Positions 45,761 to 57,834 of a DNA stretch of 64,000 nucleotides are shown here, in pieces. How positions within the stretch are numbered: position 1 is the first letter of the stretch; each line of letters starts with the position of its first letter. Source of the stretch: Poa pratensis (taxonomy: Eukaryota > Streptophyta > Magnoliopsida > Poales > Poaceae); NCBI GenBank assembly GCA_947311845.1, contig CAMZMU010000055.1, positions 20,445,382-20,509,381 on the forward strand, given 5' to 3'. A program made the position numbers and the translations under genes. The notes below the pieces were generated by a model. That model worked only from the letters and a program-made list of their open reading frames with translations. It searched no databases and was not told the DNA's origin.

Positions 45761-46119
45761 GCTAATTTTTTTAAAATAATACGCGAAATTTATTTAATTA
45801 GGAAAATAATATGCATATTTATTTATTTTCAAAAATATTACTCAGCCGTCTTGGCCTAAGCCGACTGGACTAATCGTTCTGGCCGAAGACGATTAGGACT
45901 ACTCGTCTTGACCAAAGACGACATGTCTCCTTAGAGTTTTGTCTTCTTCTGTATGTAGTATGCATGTGCATGCATATGCAAGGCCAATCGTCTTGGCCTA
46001 GGACGACAAGTACTAATCGTCTTCGGACAGAACGACTGGATAATATTTTTGAAAATAAAAAAAACGCGTATTATTTTCCTAATTAAATATATTTCGCGTA
46101 TTATTTAAAAAAAATTAGC
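45761..46119. mobile_element. MULE-type MITE, 9-bp TSD
   Basis: CTTTTCTGC flanks both sides (45752-45760 and 46120-46128). Ends GCTAATTTTTTTAAAATAAT and its complement extend to about 50 bp of inverted repeat (acgcgaaatttatttaatta). The centre holds inverted aatcgtcttggcc / ggccgaagacgatt words. 359 bp, just upstream of C2 gene B. Confidence 0.9.
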
Positions 46120-46571
46120 CTTTTCTGCTAGTATGTTTGGACCGGTTCAAGTCTCCCCTCCCTCCTTTGCTTCCCGCACGAAAAGAAGGTGGAGCCTTCA
46201 CCGTTTCCTATCACCACTAGTCAATTCTTTTCTGGAAACAGGGCTAACCACCGTCTAACTTCTGCACTGCCATGCCCGTGCTCCTAGCTTTGGCTCTAAT
46301 TAGTAATTACCAACGTTTTCCTTGGAAACAGGGCTAACTACTAGTTGCCCACTAGACAGTATAGTAGAACCAGTATTCGATACTAGCAAGAACATGGGGG
46401 GTGTTGCAACTTGGATTAATTAATTAATCCGTGCTTGTTATTGGATTTTCCGCTCTTGGATTTCTTATCTGCAGCTTCTAACCTGTACAAATGTACAACC
46501 AGGGTAATCGACAACGATGTGAATCTAGACGCCTGCCAATCTCTATCGCGTTTTCAAGTTTTGATCGCTTC
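46120..46571. other. Intergenic, duplicated with 55.1-55.6 kb
   Basis: From about 46380 (tagcaagaacatgggg, caacttggattaatta) the DNA matches 55165-55200 and 55538-55580. This marks the left end of the duplicated TPI 3'-flank block. No gene. Confidence 0.5.
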
Positions 46572-48168
46572 AACGTAAAAATGCGCGCGAGGCGAGAAAC
46601 CGAGTGTTGCTACGCGCGCGTGCACTGTTGACCGTGAAAATTGAAATCCCAACGCGCGAAATGTTAGAAGACGAAAGGCCGTGCAAATTAACGTCACTGG
46701 AGGTATCGAGGTTTGGCTCTGACCTTAAACAGCGCAGGCTGAAAAGGATTGTTCGTCAAATAGAAAACTAGAAAAGGAAGCTCAGTCGTAACGTACTTGA
46801 AAAATCAGAAATGAGGCATCGTCGTCGTCGACAGTGATTTGTGAGGCAAGCATCTCACTCTACATCATCAGACAATAAAATTAGCTCAACATGCAGAAGC
46901 AGGCAAACGGTGCAGCCGCTGCTACTTTGTCTGTGACTTGGTTGCTAATTATACTCGGACGCCACCGCCTTGCAGCCGGAAGCGGTGGCGCACCTGGTTT
47001 GGAAAGAGATACAACAGCGTGCATTTGCACACTCTAGGGACCCGGGAGGCTAGATTTTAGTAGTTTGCTATTGTACTTTTAAAATAAAATAAGCATCGGC
47101 TTTTTGCCGATAAACATCTATACATAACACTCTATTCTATCTAATCGGACGGCATGATCGACTGCTTTAAAACTCAAAAACGTGCGCGAGGCGAGAAACC
47201 GAGTGTTGCTACGCGCGCGTGCACTGTTGACCATGAAAATTGAAATCCCAACGCTCGAAATGTTAGAAGACGAAAGGCCGTGCAAATTAACGTCACTGGA
47301 GGTATCGATCGACGTTTGGCTCTGACCTTAAACAGCGCAGGCTGAAAAGGATTGTCCGTCAAATAGAAAACTAGAAAAGGAAGCTCAGTCGTAACGTACT
47401 TGAAAAATCAGAAATGGGGCATCGTCGTCGTCGACAGTGATTTGTGAGGCAAGCATCTCACTCTACATCATCAGATAATAAAATTAGCTCAACATGCAGA
47501 AGCAGGCAAACGGTGCAGCCGCTGCTACTTTGTTTGTGACTTGTTGCTAATTATACTCGGACACCACCGCCTTGCAGCCGGAAGCGGTGGCGCACCTGGT
47601 TTGGGAAGAGATACAACAGCGTGCATTTGCACACTCTAGGGACCCGGGAGGCTAGATTTTAGTAGTTTGCTGCTGTACTTTTAAAATAAAATAAGCATCG
47701 GCTTTTTGCCGATAAACATATGTACATAACACTCTATTCTATCTAATCGGACGGCAGAATCGACTACTTTAAAACTCAAAAACGCGCGCGAGGCGAGAAA
47801 CCGAGTGTTGCTACGCGCGCGTGCACTGTTGACCATGAAAATTGAAATCCCAACGCGCGAAATGTTAGAAGACGAAAGGTCGTGCAAATTAACGTCACTG
47901 GAGGTATCGATCGACGTTTGGCTCTGACCTTAAACAGCGCAGGCTGAAAAGGATTGTTCGTCAAATAGAAAACTAGAAAAGGAAGCTCAGTCGTAACGTA
48001 CTTGAAAAATCAGAAATGAGGCATCGCCGTCGTCGACAGTGATTTGTGAGGCAAGCATCTCACTCTACATCATCAGATAATAAAATTAGCTCAACATGCA
48101 GAAGCAGGCAAACGGTGCAGCCGCTGCTACTTTATCTGTGACTTGGTTGCTAATTATACTCGGACACT
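46572..48168. repeat. Tandem triplication, period about 600 bp
   Basis: Units start near 46577, 47176 and 47778 (gcgcgaggcgagaaaccgag, then ccgtgcaaattaacgtcact, agcatctcactctacatcat, gcaggcaaacggtgcagccg). The third unit stops after 390 bp. Units are about 98 percent identical by eye, differing mainly by a 4-bp cgat insertion and single bases, so the expansion is recent. The single-copy counterpart is at 55600-56030 beside the full TPI copy. Non-coding. Confidence 0.88.
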
Positions 48169-48784
48169 CGGTAGGATAGATGCACCGGACAAACACTTGC
48201 TCGATTGCACGAGGTAAAACGTGAAAAAGGGATGTGTGCGGCATAGCTAAATCAATGATGAATTCAGACTTCAGACTGACAATCGTCGTGAAAGGAAGAA
48301 CTTCAGACTGCGAAGTCAGTCCGCCAAACAGAATAATGAGATCTAATTAAGGGGACATCGCTATATCAAGAAATAAGGTGATGGATTTCGACTTATACCC
48401 ATGTATCCACTTTCAGCGCATATATATGGCACTTACATAAGTTATCCAACTTTTGGCTGGAGACAAAATATGCAAGCATAACCATGCTACAGCATGCTCT
48501 GTAATAGTACGACATAACAGTGCACTCGAAATAGAACGACTGGGCATTGTACAACGCAAGGTGCTTATGGAGGTGGTTAGAAAAATAAACCGGTTTTTAC
48601 TAAGCATCAGTGCTTATTTGTACTAGACAAGTACTTAACTAGGCACCCCTCCTATAGGAATAGGCATTGGTACTTATGAAAAAGCTTGGTTTATTTTTGT
48701 AAGCACCTATCTAAGCACCTTGAATTGTACATGGCCTTATAAACCAAATTTGCTCCTACAGGCAACAGGCAGCATCTCTAACAA

Positions 48785-49108
48785 CTAGGCAGAAGAAGAC
48801 TTCACAATGTCGAACTTGATGATGTCCACAAACTCAGGCAGTAACAAAAATAAAGGTTAGCCAATTAAGTGTGAGATGATTCTCGTATTGACTTCGTTCA
48901 CATACATGTCACGTCTAGTCGGTTATGGGGATGAGATCAGGTTAACGCAAACGTGGATATATTTCTCGGTTTCTCCCTATGTATTATTTTCACAAAGATC
49001 TTAAAAGGGAATCTGCATAAGACTTCAGTGAAACTCCCCCCAACAAGCAATAATCAATCAAGATCAGGTTGAGCTGCAAGTTTTTGAAGTTTGCAGTATT
49101 TACAGAAC
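48785..49108 (-). pseudogene. Triosephosphate isomerase pseudogene fragment (exons 8-9)
   Basis: Exon 9 reads PEFVDIIKFDIVKSSSA-stop (48785 end) and exon 8 (49108 to about 49025) reads SVNTANF.KLAAQPDLD then a stop, followed by remnants of LVGG. The exon 8 acceptor CCAG|GTTCTG survives here, but the exon 8 donor and the exon 9 acceptor (ACTG for GCAG) are lost. The rest of the gene is missing: homology ends near 49150, just before a Harbinger element. It is the partial counterpart of the full copy at 56.9-63.8 kb. Confidence 0.82.
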
Positions 49109-49204
49109 CTGGAAAGACTATCAGCGAGAACATAAGGGGCTCGGTCAAAGCAGTATGGAGTTTTTTTTTTTTTGCGCTGGAGTGCAGTATGGAGTAAACT
49201 GTAA

Positions 49205-51197
49205 GAGCATCTCCAACAGATGCTCTATGTTAGGGCATGAAAAAATGGTTTTAGGGCACCATTTTCTGCGTTTTGCAATTTTTAGGCACCAAAAAAAATC
49301 TGCCATTTCAGATGCCCTATTTTAGAGCACTGCAATACGGCTGCGCAGCAGATGCCCTAAAATAGGGCAATAGCCGCTGGTTGTTGCCCACACGAATTCA
49401 ACACAAATGCATAATATTGAAATTAATAAATATAAATTAAACCCAAATGAATTCAAAATAAATATAGCACAAACAATACTCAATTATTACATAGTTCATC
49501 AATTCTTAGCATAAAAATCTCATACAACAATAAGAAACAAAATAGTTTATCACAAAAAAACAAAAAATAGTTCATCTCATACAACATAGAACATAGAGAT
49601 AGATAGAACTAGGCTTGATGGCCCCTCCATGCCCACCACTCCTCGATGAGATCGTTTTGAAGATCACATGGATATCAGAGTCTCGAATGTTGATTAATAT
49701 CATTGCAAGATACAGGCATGCCAAATCCATGTCTCATAATCGGCCATGGCTTCGAGAATGATGGTGGCATCCTTTTTTGTGCCCTTTGAACTGTCCATGC
49801 CATGCTGCAGGGAAAAAATTCACCTCCAGTAGATGCAATCAATAGAACCGAGCATACCTGGAAAGCCACGAGTGGCATTGATCTCCAGAAGCCTCGGAAT
49901 GTATTGAGAATTGGATGCTCTCATGTATTATGTCCCAAATATGCGAACCATTGTCTTCGCAAACCGCTTGGCACACTTGATGGAAGTGCTTCCCCATAGC
50001 TAAATGACCATCCACTAGATCCGCCGGAATACAATATGACATCATGCGAATGGCGGTGGTCACCTTCTGTAGGCGCTATGCCCAAGTGATCCGGCGCAAT
50101 TCCTCCTTTGCATAATGAATCGATCATTTACGGCAACATAGTTGCAAATGTATTTGAGCAACTCCGTCAACATCCTAAACCGGCGGCGAAAGTATCGCTC
50201 TGGATACACCGGTTTGTCGACAAAGGAGTTGAGCATCAACTTGTTGTGTGCATCTACCCTCATCCTCGTCAAATACTCACGGTCGTAAATGGATCCACCA
50301 TGCTTTGGCTCTTATAGCTCTTGGGAATCATGAAAAGCATGGCAATGTCTTCTTCTAAGTTCATCAAATCCTCCTCTTCCGACGAAGAATCATCAATCTT
50401 TGCCATCTACAATAGAAATGACCAAAGTTATATTACTATCCTATATTGCAGCAACGAATTGTGAAGCAACCAGAGGCGAAATTACCTTGGACGCGTTTCG
50501 CAAAAAACTTCCTTGCGAGGTGGTGGGTTGTCCGTGCAAGGTGGAGGGTCTCGCCGGAGCTGCTCCTTGCCGCATTGGCAGCCTCCTCGTTGTCGGAGAA
50601 GAAGTGCAACCCTCCACATCGGCCTTGCGTGGAGGAATTGCGGCCACGAAGGAACTGGCAACCACCGGTCTAGCGGCGGCAGGGCTTGCTCGCGATGCCG
50701 GCGGTCATGGCAGCCACCTAGCACCCCATGAGGCCGCCGCATGGTCACGAACGCCCGGAATTGTGTGGTGGCGAGGCTAGCGACAGGGTCCGGATCTCCC
50801 AAATCCCAAGCGGAGAGGCGGGCGCGAGCAAATTTGACAATGGAATTGGCCGGATTCAAGCGGCTGAAGACGGCGGGGCCGGGAGGACGGCGTGGGGGAG
50901 GGGGAGGGGCGGTGGATTTGGCTGGCGGCGGTTGGAGGCCGAAGATTTCGGCGGCAGGAAAGACGTGTGCGTTAAACTTCAGCTTGGCGGTTGGCGTGCG
51001 CGCTGTCCAAAACATTTTTGGGCAGAGGGTGTTGGTGCCCCAAATATACATCACTAACCCAGAATTTTTGGGCGGCCCAAAAAAATTGGGCCTAGGATAA
51101 GGATTGGACATCTGTTGGAGCACTGTTTTTGCCCCAGAGGTCTAAAAAATGGTTTATTGGGCACCACTCCATTTTTTGGGCATCTGTTAGAGATGTG
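49205..51197 (-). mobile_element. PIF/Harbinger DNA transposon, TAA target duplication
   Basis: TAA flanks both sides (49202-49204 and 51198-51200). Termini GAGCATCTCCAACAGATGC and GCATCTGTTAGAGATGTG are inverted repeats of the Harbinger class. A transposase remnant lies inside on the minus strand. The far half (50450-51060) is GC-rich, ending in repeated cccaaaaa / ttttttgggc words. 1993 bp. Confidence 0.88.
49640..50406 (-). pseudogene. Harbinger transposase, frameshifted remnant
   Basis: Starts at 50406 with MAKIDDSSSEEEDLMNLEED, the acidic start seen in grass Harbinger transposases. After a frameshift it continues RMRVDAHNKLMLNSFVDKPV, YPERYFRRRFRMLTELL, KVTTAIRMMSYCIPADLVDG, HGMDSSKGTKKDATIILEAM and DYETWIWHACI, the order of a DDE_Tnp_4 type transposase. 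Several frame breaks and truncation before the last catalytic segment make it inactive. Confidence 0.8.
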
Positions 51198-51200
51198 TAA

Positions 51201-52446
51201 TATTATACACAAAGATCAACATTCTAATGAAATCCAGGTTAGGTTTCACTGTCAGTTTAGCATCAGTGCAAAGCTAGTGTAGACAATACCTACATATATA
51301 TCCCGGTAGATTCAGCAACTGGAGGACCACATATTTACACACACTAAAAACATCACGTGTACCCTAGGCGTCGAGCGTAATATGCAAGACACAATCTCTG
51401 AGGGAGACTATCCATGAGTGCAATGCTCAAGACAATCCGTTGGGTGCTTTTTTATGACCAGAAACCCCCACTCGTCCGGGAGGAACCCCATTAGGGCACG
51501 GTGGCTATGGGCTGTCTTAGATCGAATTCACTCGGACACGAAGAATGTCGAAAAACAAGAAGTAAGATAACGAGGGAGAGAGATAAAAAATAGATGAACA
51601 CGGAAACTGAAGATAGATTTTTGTGAGTTTTGTGATGCTTGTGTTGCATAGATATATATCACTAAGCATGTTGATCCCCATTGTTTATCCCCGTTGAATT
51701 TAGTAGAGTGGAGAAATAAACATCTTGACAGCCAAGTGTGCAATAACCTCGCCGATCTATTCGAGTTCTGAAATATGTTCATGGAATTGGTATACAATGG
51801 CTACGAGATTTGCAAGAGCCAGAGAAGTATCTTCCTGAATTACAATTATGCAAACATCGTATTGCACTCATTTCACCTTTTGAGTTTACTCCAAGATTCT
51901 CGTCAGTATTACGATATAAAACCGACAAATATTATAAGTTTTACCTCATATTTTTCCTCACCGGGTTTTTATTGTAAGTATAAAGACATTTATTGTTTCT
52001 CTTAATTTGCTTTACGATTTTTTTCTTTTAAAATTTTTCTCATATAAATCACCAAGGAGAAAATAATTCTTATTATTTGTACTATTTCTTATTATTTTCT
52101 CATTTGGTTTAAATGATTTTTAACAACATATTAAGTACTATTCTCCTCACATTTCCCACTGAATTTTCTTTTTAGATTCTCAGGAATTTTCTCCGTAGTT
52201 CCACTTCATTCAAAAACAAAACCAATAAATATGTCTGCATCTACATAGAATTTCAAACCTACTTTCCAAGTACCAGAGAGCTAGAGACTTAACAAAACAA
52301 AAAACATGCCCTCGACCAAGTGCTGGAGTACTAATGATCAACACTTGCAAAAGCAGCATCACAACTGAGTTTAATCACAAACAAGGATCGGAGAGAAGAA
52401 CCAAAAAGATAAAGCTGCCCCAAAAGCATCACACCACTCTTCTGGT
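51201..52446. other. Intergenic, no gene seen
   Basis: AT-rich. 51440-51550 has a moderately GC-rich stretch (cccccactcgtccgggagga) resembling long-terminal-repeat debris but with no partner. No coding motif. Confidence 0.4.
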
Positions 52447-52765
52447 TCACAAAACCATCACATTCATGCCAGTGTCATCTTCAAGGTGCTCCTTCAGATA
52501 AGCAGCGACCGCCCTCCTTTCATATGCAAAGCTCACAATAGATGCCCAGGTAGCAACCTGGAGTTGATGCATTTCAACGATTCCAGTCTGAGCGGAGCTT
52601 TAAGCTTTTCTAGGAGTAGCCCGAGCTTTTCCACGAGTAGGCTCAGAAACTGAGCCATATTTCCCCCCTCCAGCTCTTTGAAGGGAATCCTTTAGATCCT
52701 CATATATGAGTGGACTAGGCGCAAAACCTATTTGTATTGATCAAGTTTTCCGGTTAAAGATTAAG
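52447..52765 (-). pseudogene. Unidentified gene fragment, frames with exon-like coding
   Basis: On the minus strand two non-random frames run one after the other. About 52745-52612 reads GFAPSPLIYEDLKDSLQRAG then GGKYGSVSEPTRGKARATPR before a stop. About 52602-52447 reads AQTGIVEMHQLQVATWASIV then SFAYERRAVAAYLKEHLEDD and TGMNVMVL-stop. Composition and codon use look like genuine protein and unlike the transposon debris around it. I cannot name the family. A frame change between the two parts implies a lesion or a missing splice site, and no 5' part is seen, so it is probably a displaced gene end. Confidence 0.4.
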
Positions 52766-52934
52766 CCATTCCCACTAGATTTTTGGAGGACCTTTTTCAA
52801 GATGATGCATATATATACGAGTGACAATATACAAGGATAATGTTAGAATTAGTTGGTCATTGGTACCCCTTTGATACGGGAAATCATGCAGACATCATAG
52901 AGGCAACTTGATTGAAATTTTTGTGGCTGTGTAT

Positions 52935-52948
<14 letters not shown>

Positions 52949-52982
<34 letters not shown>
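52949..52982 (+). repeat. 34-base G homopolymer after a GT microsatellite
   Basis: An uninterrupted run of G directly follows (GT)n. Such a run is rarely stable or sequenced faithfully, so the true length is doubtful. Confidence 0.85.
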
Positions 52983-52986
<4 letters not shown>

Positions 52987-53637
52987 TGCCCCCAACCTGC
53001 ACCAAGCTTTGCCACTGGAGTTAAACCATATTTGCTCAACATATTCAGAAATGGGGTGTGTTGGTGTGCGTATCGATAAATTTCTTGTCGTTGAGATCGG
53101 AATAGAGATTTGACTTCGGTGTGTTGGCCAAGGTCGACGAACAAGGAGGGTCTTCATCGTGGATGCAGCTAGGTACGAAGAGAGGCGGTATGTGAGCGTG
53201 GAAAACCACGCCAGGATGAGCAAAGGCAGGCTAACAAGTAGGAGGCACGGGCTAACAATGCGAGGAGAAATATCGAGATTCAATGGGGAAGGTGGACAAG
53301 ATGAATGAGGAGTTTGTCGCTTCAGTCAGTGTTGGGAGTTACGGGCTCCATCATTGTCGTGTTCGGGGCGGTGAGGCTCTGGCTTCAATCACATCGTCGC
53401 AGGGACCGCTTGGGCGCCACCAACAACAGAGCGGGAGCGAGCAACGTAAGGTCGTCGTCCGAGCCAACAATGGAACGGAGACGACCAAGAGGACGATGTC
53501 GACGGTGACCTACCCTAAACGTTTGTGTACATACTCATTGATGTACATTACGTGACCTGTTGTTTTAAGTAAGCTATCCTCCAACTAGTGTTGCCAATCT
53601 GTTTGGGAATTGGCTAAGAGGGGTAGATAAGAAAGAG
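52983..53637. other. Intergenic, no gene supported
   Basis: Moderately GC-rich; overlapping open frames occur on both strands (52849-53283 minus, 53283-53555 plus) with no recognisable domain. Confidence 0.4.
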
Positions 53638-54459
53638 CAGGGGCGGAGCCAGGAATTGAACATAGGGGGGCGGGTTGAAAACTCAAAAAATATAGATTGA
53701 AATGCTTAGTCACTAGAGTTTTTGATATTTTCCATGGAAGATATCGTTATTTCTATACATCTTGAGGCTAATTGAATGTGAAATATTTATAGTATAAATG
53801 TACTAATAAACTCATATTCTGAACATCAATCACAACAAAAATTTCATAAGTGCCAACTAACTCATATTTTAAACAATTTTGGACCAGCAAAGAAATTGAG
53901 GATACAGAGGGCAAGCTCTTAGTTCGTTTCTAAGGAACATCTAACTATAAACTAATTATTCAATTTTCATAGTACATGTTAAGTATACTGATTAACTATA
54001 CTGCTAGGTCATAAATCTATAAACAAAACTAGCTACCAGCAGTAACCTGCGTACCTGATCGATGAAGTGCTCGGCGGCATAGCTCCACGGAAGCGGCTAG
54101 CAGCCTAGCATGATAGTAGCGACATGTGTCCGTGTTCCTAGTTTACATCTCCTACTGGCCGGCGCCCTTCAAGGTGAACAACAGAGCAGCGAGCGGCGGC
54201 CGCCGCACTAGAAATAACCGAGATCGATAATTGAGGGGCAAACCGGCCGAAAGGAAAAGACTTCCAGGCTTCCTATGCATCCTAGGATCCATGGTAAACA
54301 TGAGTCGATGGGCTGCTTGTTGTTGTTGGGCTCCAGTGCGTGTACTTGACCGCTGATAGTGCTAAATTTGGGCCTAAATACTAAGTAAGCAAATACTTTC
54401 TACGGCCATTAGTAGTACTAATACTACTAGCATGCGCTGCAATATCTTGAGGGGGGCGA

Positions 54460-54490
<31 letters not shown>

Positions 54491-54527
54491 TTCTGAACCC
54501 TGCTAGCACCCCCTGGATCTGCCCCTG
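53638..54527. mobile_element. hAT-like non-autonomous element with 25-base G run
   Basis: Starts CAGGGGCGGAGCCAGG and ends CCTGGATCTGCCCCTG, the inverted termini of a widespread plant hAT-like family. Near the right end is a run of 25 G (54466-54490). The interior is AT-rich without a transposase frame. I could not define a clean 8-bp target duplication. Confidence 0.68.
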
Positions 54528-55200
54528 AGAAGAGAAAGTACAAATTCAAGTAGGAGTCTGCGCTTTGCTCTAGGCTATTTGGAACGCACGCAATGATGTA
54601 ATTTTTTGTAGTGCAAATATTTCTTCATTTATGGAGGTTATACCGATGACTATTCATTTGATCCGTACGTGGTCTTACCTACAACCAACGGACAAGCGAG
54701 CCGCTCTGCATTCTAGGTGCAGCCAACTCCTTTTGGTTGCGTGGGAGCTATATACCGGTGCAGCTGCCGTTTTGATCTCAGGATAGCATGTTGATGCAGA
54801 GTCACACTTAGTTGTCCTTTTTGTTTAGATGGTTGATTCATGTATCGACCTTGTGCGACCCATGATGTATTTTCGGGCATGACTGAACCCTAATAAGATT
54901 AATAAATGCCGCATGCATCAATCGATGCACAGGCTGGGACTTTCCCTTTTCGAAATGTTGCTATCCAAATAAGCTGAAAGATCGTCAGCCTCGGCATCTG
55001 CCTCACTGTCTAGTCGGTGTTATGTTTAGTTAGTGTGGCATTCCTCTGTTACTTTTTTTGAGTGTTCTGTCAGTTTTCATGATCGGTTTCCTTCGTGTGG
55101 TGTGCGGCCAGCAAATGGTTGGAAAAGGCATGGGCCAATAGACAATTTAGTGGAACGGTCTCGTAGCAAGAACATGGGTTGTACTGCAACTTGAATTAAA
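54528..55200. other. Intergenic, no gene seen
   Basis: Mixed composition. From about 55165 homology to 46380-46420 begins (left edge of the duplicated TPI 3'-flank block). Confidence 0.45.
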
Positions 55201-55537
55201 CTAGAATACCCGCACATTGCAGTGGGAATTTCATTAAAGAAAATGTATAAGATACACGAATATGAAGTGGTATAATGAAATATGCAAATGTCCACAATAA
55301 TCTAGAGGTCATATTTAATTGACATGAAATTGTTGTGTATTTGACAACAATTAATATGTGTTGTAAATAATCGTATGGCTAAAATAATAGATGACGTAGA
55401 TAGATTGCATGTACAATATATTATAATTAATAAACAATAGTGGAGAATGACATGAATAATTGATTGGCTAACACAATGAATGATAGGTTGCATGTTGATA
55501 TAGAAAAATCATAAAACCGTGTTAGTGGAATTTGAGA
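55201..55537 (-). mobile_element. Small non-autonomous Helitron
   Basis: Read on the minus strand the element starts TCTCAAATTCC and ends with a CCCACTGCAATGTGCGGG hairpin followed by TATTCTAG, inserted between A and T. The related block at 46.4 kb lacks it (continuous ttggattaattaattaatcc), an empty-site comparison that confirms the borders. 337 bp, AT-rich. Confidence 0.75.
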
Positions 55538-56034
55538 TAACTAATTAACCGTGCTTATTATTTGAAGTTTTGATCGCTTCAACGTACGTACGCGCGCGTG
55601 CACCGTTGGCTACCGACGTCCATGAAACTTTTTTTCAAATCCCGACGCTGGAGGTGTTAGAACTTATAGAAGAAGAAAGGTCCTCCGTCCTCGGCACCAC
55701 GGTCGCGGATGGATTCGCGTATAGCCGTAGAAACTAACTTACCTAGACCGGCCGGGTCTCGACGTTTGGCTCTGACCTCGTCCTGGCTGGTCTTTATACA
55801 AGGCTCCTCACACCACACCCGACGAGACAGGCTGAAAGAGATTTTGTTTCCCAAATAGAAATTCGTTAAAAGAGATTCAGTCATGTAAAAAAACGTACCA
55901 AGATAAAATATACATGAGGCATCATTGACAGTGATTTGTGAGGCAAGTATCTCACTCCACGTCAGATAATTAAAAAAAGGGGCTCAACTTGCAGAAGCAG
56001 GCAGCGGTGCAGGCGTTGTTACTTTGTCTGTTTT

Positions 56035-56440
56035 TTGTTTAAATATGGGGCAAAAGTTTTAGCTCAATCTATTAATAAAGGAGTTGTGACTATGCAAATG
56101 ACATGAGAGGTCTGTTGTCCCGGTACAATTTCAGTCAAACGTTTCGCACCCGCGATAACCCGTAACCTCACCTCACTCTTGATTTTTTTTAGCATGACTA
56201 AAGACGGCGTGTGCTTGTTTTGGAAGACTCTAGAGTTTCTTTCGTTCCAAATCTCTCAAGAGACAAGCATGGCGAACCGGCCATTGGCGAAGGTTAAGCG
56301 CGTGGAGCCTGCTCCGATTCTTAACGAAGCCACATAGTCAAATGGTTGAAGCGACAATTCACAAGAAGACGATTGATCAATTCCGGGCATCTTCTGCAAA
56401 GCGGGCAAAGACCACGAGACTTGGTTTCTAATTATTATAT
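56035..56440 (-). mobile_element. LINE fragment with zf-RVT domain
   Basis: On the minus strand: SRGLCPLCRRCPELINRLLV then NCRFNHLTMWLR-stop, the Cys-x2-Cys...Leu-x-Cys pattern of the zf-RVT domain. It is absent at the equivalent place in the duplicated block (48150), so it is an insertion. Confidence 0.72.
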
Positions 56441-57152
56441 TGAGTAAGAGAGATTCACCGGACACACACTTGCTGAATTATGAGAGGTAAAACGTGAAAA
56501 CTAGCTGAATTGCAAGGGCTAAACTCGTGCACCATAGCAAAATCAATGATAAGTTCAGACTGACAATCATCGTGAGAGGACTTCAGCTGGCAAGGAAGAA
56601 CTTCAGACTGTGGAGTCAGTCCGCCATGCCAAACAGGATAATGAAATCTAAGGGCGCTTCAGCACATCAACAAAATAAGGTGATCGTTTTTTACTCCAAC
56701 AATTTACATACTTTCAGCACATATGGCACTTATATAAGTCCCCCAAGTATCCAACTATTCGCTGGAGACAAAAACAGGCAAAACATAACCATGCAGCATG
56801 CTGTGTAATACGACATAACAGTGCACTCGAACTAGAACAAGCTGGTCAAACAGTGTCATAAAGATGAGCGGAATTTCACTCCTAGAAGCAACTGCCTGCA
56901 TCTCAAAACACTAAGCAGAAGAAGACTTCTCGGTGGCAGACTTGATGATGTCCACAAACTCGGGCTGCAGAAACAAAAACGTAAAGATCATGACTCATGA
57001 GTAATATTGTAAAGCTTAGCAAATTGAGTGTAAGATAATGTCTGCATTGACCTCATTTGTATACCATGTCAGGCCTAGCTAGTTATGGGATGAAATCAGG
57101 TTGAGCCTAACATCTGTATTGCTTGCTTTGTGTTATTTTCATTAAGATCTTA

Positions 57153-57293
<141 letters not shown>

Positions 57294-57678
57294 TTACAGC
57301 AGTAGCAAGTAAAATGTTCCACTGTACAGATGAACCGGAATTCCTGTGAAGTCCAGGCTATAAGCACTGTTTTTTGCGGGTTTTGCAGTAGAATGTAAAG
57401 CTATTGCAGGCAGTACCTCATAGATAATCCTGGTAGATTCAGCAATTGCAGGATCAACATTAGCGCGGAGCCATTTTCTCAGACCATCATGAACTAGTAT
57501 ACCATTGAAGTTTCAAGATATCAAAATTATAAAAATGAGGCATTATTGAGAGTTATTTTCCCAAAGCAAGAGGAGGTATCCCTATATGAAGGCTCAAACA
57601 TCTTACTGAAGCAGTCAAACAGCAACATGTCTACAAAATATCTTTTGGAAACAGCAACGTGTGAAGAAAATGCGTTTA

Positions 57679-57825
<147 letters not shown>

Positions 57826-57834
57826 TTATTTCAA

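Noticed and set aside
46572..48168. Possible CRISPR-like array because of the regular repeats
   Set aside because: Units are 600 bp and contiguous without spacers, in a plant nuclear genome; a tandem duplication explains it.
52849..53283. Minus-strand frame containing a polyproline and His-Thr repeat
   Set aside because: The repeats are translations of the G run and GT microsatellite.
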